Positions 21,001-22,278 of a stretch of DNA of 22,278 nucleotides are shown in pieces. The translations under genes were made by a program, and so were the position numbers. This DNA is from Actinomycetes bacterium (GTDB taxonomy: Bacteria > Actinomycetota > Actinomycetes > Mycobacteriales > Mycobacteriaceae). Each line of letters starts with the position of its first letter. Within the stretch, counting starts at the first letter, position 1. Where the stretch lies: the NCBI GenBank assembly GCA_023416315.1, contig JAEZIA010000122.1, positions 1-22,278 on the forward strand, read 5' to 3'. Under the pieces are notes generated by a model that searched no databases, was not told the origin of the DNA, and worked only from the letters and a program-made list of their open reading frames with translations.

Positions 21001-22257
21001 TTGACCCTGCAGCTTCTCCAGCCGTTTCTGGCAGCGCTGGCCATCGGCCTGTTACTCGGCTTCGAACGCGAACGAAGTCACAGCCGCAAGCTTCCTGCCG
21101 GCTCCCGGTCGTTCGCGCTGCTGTCTCTGGCCGGGGCGCTCGCGGCGAGCTTCGGTCCGTGGGCTGTCGTCGCCGGAATACTCGGGTGCGCAGCGCTATT
21201 GGCGTTGGCCTACCTTCGCACCAGTCGCACAGACCCGGGTACGACCACCGAAATAGCGGCCCTTGTCGCCTATCTGCTCGGCGCGCTCGCCTACACCCGG
21301 ACCGCTCTTGCCGGGGCTTTGGCCGTCGTCGTCGCGCTGCTGCTGGTGTCGAAGGCCCGTATTCACCGATTCGCGCGGGAGATTGTCAGCGAGGTCGAAC
21401 TCGAGGACGCCATCAAGTTCTTCGCGGTGACGTTTGTCGTCCTTCCGCTGCTGCCTGACCGTGCGATCGGCCCTTACGGCGTGCTCAATCCCGCCAAGGT
21501 GTGGCTATTGGTGGTGCTGCTCACCGGCATCGGCTGGATCGGCTACATCGGTGTTCGGGCGCTCGGTCCCCGACGCGGTCTGCTCGTCGCCGGTTTGGCC
21601 GGCGGGTTCGTTTCGGCCAGCGCCACGACGGCATCGATGGGACGCATCAGTCGCACGGCGCCGAATCTGCGCAACCCACTGGCGGGTGCGCTTCTGGCCA
21701 GCGAAGCCACCTTCGTGCAACTTCTGGTCGTGATCGGGCTGGTCGACGCGGAGGTGCTGCGCAGGCTGTGGCTGCCGGTTGCCGCGGCGACCGTCGTTCT
21801 CGCCGCCGTCGCGGCCCTGGTCTACCGGGGTGTCGCCGGAAGCCAGCAGGGTGAGGCCCAGGAGGGTGAGGGCGCCGACCCGACGAAGCCAGCCCGCCCA
21901 TTTGCGTTGCGGCCGGCCCTGATTCTCGCCGCCATCCTGACCATCGCGCTCCTGATCGGCCGGTGGGGAGCTGACGTGTTCGGCGCCCAGGGAGCGGTAC
22001 TCGCCGCGTTCGCGGCAGGCTTGGCCGATGCACATGCCGGTTCGGTCGCCGCGGCCAGCCTTGCCGCCCAAGGCGATATCTCCGTCGATACCGCACTGCT
22101 GGCGATCGCCGCCGCACTCGGGTCCAATCTGCTCGTCAAGTTCGTGCTGGCCTTCGTCACGGGCGGGCGCCGCTTCGGATTCGGCTTTCTCGCCGGCATG
22201 GCCGCCCCGGCGGCCGTGTTCGGAGCCTGCTTGACGACTGTCATCCTGATGGGGTGA
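21001..22257 (+). CDS. MgtC/SapB family membrane protein with DUF4010
   Basis: This protein has about 418 residues and 11-12 hydrophobic segments. The N-terminal part (LAALAIGLLLGFERERSHS, then SFALLSLAGALAASFG) resembles MgtC/SapB. The C-terminal part (LAGGFVSASATTASMGRISR, LAAFAAGLADAHAGSVAAASLAAQGDIS, SNLLVKFVLAFVTGGRRFG) fits DUF4010. The two halves are joined by a polar, Glu/Gly-rich linker near AGSQQGEAQEGEG. MgtC proteins are tied to low-Mg2+ survival and control of membrane ATPases; the DUF4010 fusion has no settled function. Start TTG 21001 is chosen because of GAGGA seven bases upstream. It follows the hemerythrin ATPase on the same strand after 180 bases that contain repeats but no gene. 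With mgtA upstream in the window, a Mg2+ theme is plausible but not shown. Confidence 0.8.
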   Translation: MTLQLLQPFLAALAIGLLLGFERERSHSRKLPAGSRSFALLSLAGALAASFGPWAVVAGILGCAALLALAYLRTSRTDPGTTTEIAALVAYLLGALAYTRTALAGALAVVVALLLVSKARIHRFAREIVSEVELEDAIKFFAVTFVVLPLLPDRAIGPYGVLNPAKVWLLVVLLTGIGWIGYIGVRALGPRRGLLVAGLAGGFVSASATTASMGRISRTAPNLRNPLAGALLASEATFVQLLVVIGLVDAEVLRRLWLPVAAATVVLAAVAALVYRGVAGSQQGEAQEGEGADPTKPARPFALRPALILAAILTIALLIGRWGADVFGAQGAVLAAFAAGLADAHAGSVAAASLAAQGDISVDTALLAIAAALGSNLLVKFVLAFVTGGRRFGFGFLAGMAAPAAVFGACLTTVILMG

Positions 22258-22278
22258 GTCCGCGGGCGGTCATGACCG

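Noticed and set aside
1..22278. CRISPR arrays, tRNA or rRNA genes, insertion sequences, phage genes
   Set aside because: No regular spaced repeats, cloverleaf-like genes, transposase or integrase motifs were seen on either strand.

Overview
The window is high-GC actinobacterial DNA, and a Mycobacterium or Mycolicibacterium is the best fit. The evidence is a FadD15-type acyl-CoA synthetase, a ClpC2-like regulator, a tandem universal stress protein behind a DosR-type box, small mycobacterial-style secreted proteins with Cys pairs, and several starts that look leaderless. All functional names come from reading motifs; no searches were run.

Left part (1-9,033). Positions 1-870 hold two tandem minus-strand genes for small exported proteins, the first cut by the window edge. 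They share an almost ungapped upstream region with an 11-bp-spaced direct repeat and a hairpin. Another secreted Cys4 protein and a doubtful small membrane ORF follow. A minus-strand trio comes next: fadD15-like gene, secreted Cys4 protein, free-standing EF-Tu domain-II-like protein. Divergent from it is a PLP Orn/Lys/Arg-type decarboxylase, which meets an SRPBCC gene convergently with shared CTAG stops. The SRPBCC gene diverges from a ClpC2-like gene (HTH plus Clp-N domain). Two near-identical perfect palindromes in that gap sit on the -35 and -10 of an apparently leaderless promoter. A LysA-like decarboxylase ends this part.

Right part (9,034-22,278) looks like a hypoxia/redox/metal island. 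A DosR-like box precedes a tandem-domain Usp and an MgtA-type P-type ATPase. On the minus strand, a seven-gene array runs from 18,309 to 12,939: OmpR-family regulator, histidine kinase, Pro-rich membrane-anchored protein, ApbE flavin transferase, ferric-reductase-like di-heme membrane protein, NuoF-like flavin/Fe-S protein and a 3-Cys ferredoxin. Every junction but one is a 4-bp ATGA or GTGA overlap. A second DosR-like box lies between this array and a divergent P1B-type ATPase (TPC motif) with a C-terminal hemerythrin domain. An MgtC/SapB-DUF4010 membrane protein with a TTG start follows.

The most interesting system is the minus-strand array. It reads as a self-regulated route moving electrons from a cytoplasmic donor through NuoF-like protein and ferredoxin to a membrane cytochrome b, with ApbE implying a covalently flavinylated exported partner. 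No ApbE target motif is visible in the window, so either the Pro-rich protein is an unusual partner or the acceptor is encoded elsewhere. A shared DosR-like site with the iron/oxygen-type hemerythrin ATPase suggests coordinated use under low oxygen or nitric oxide, but this is inference.
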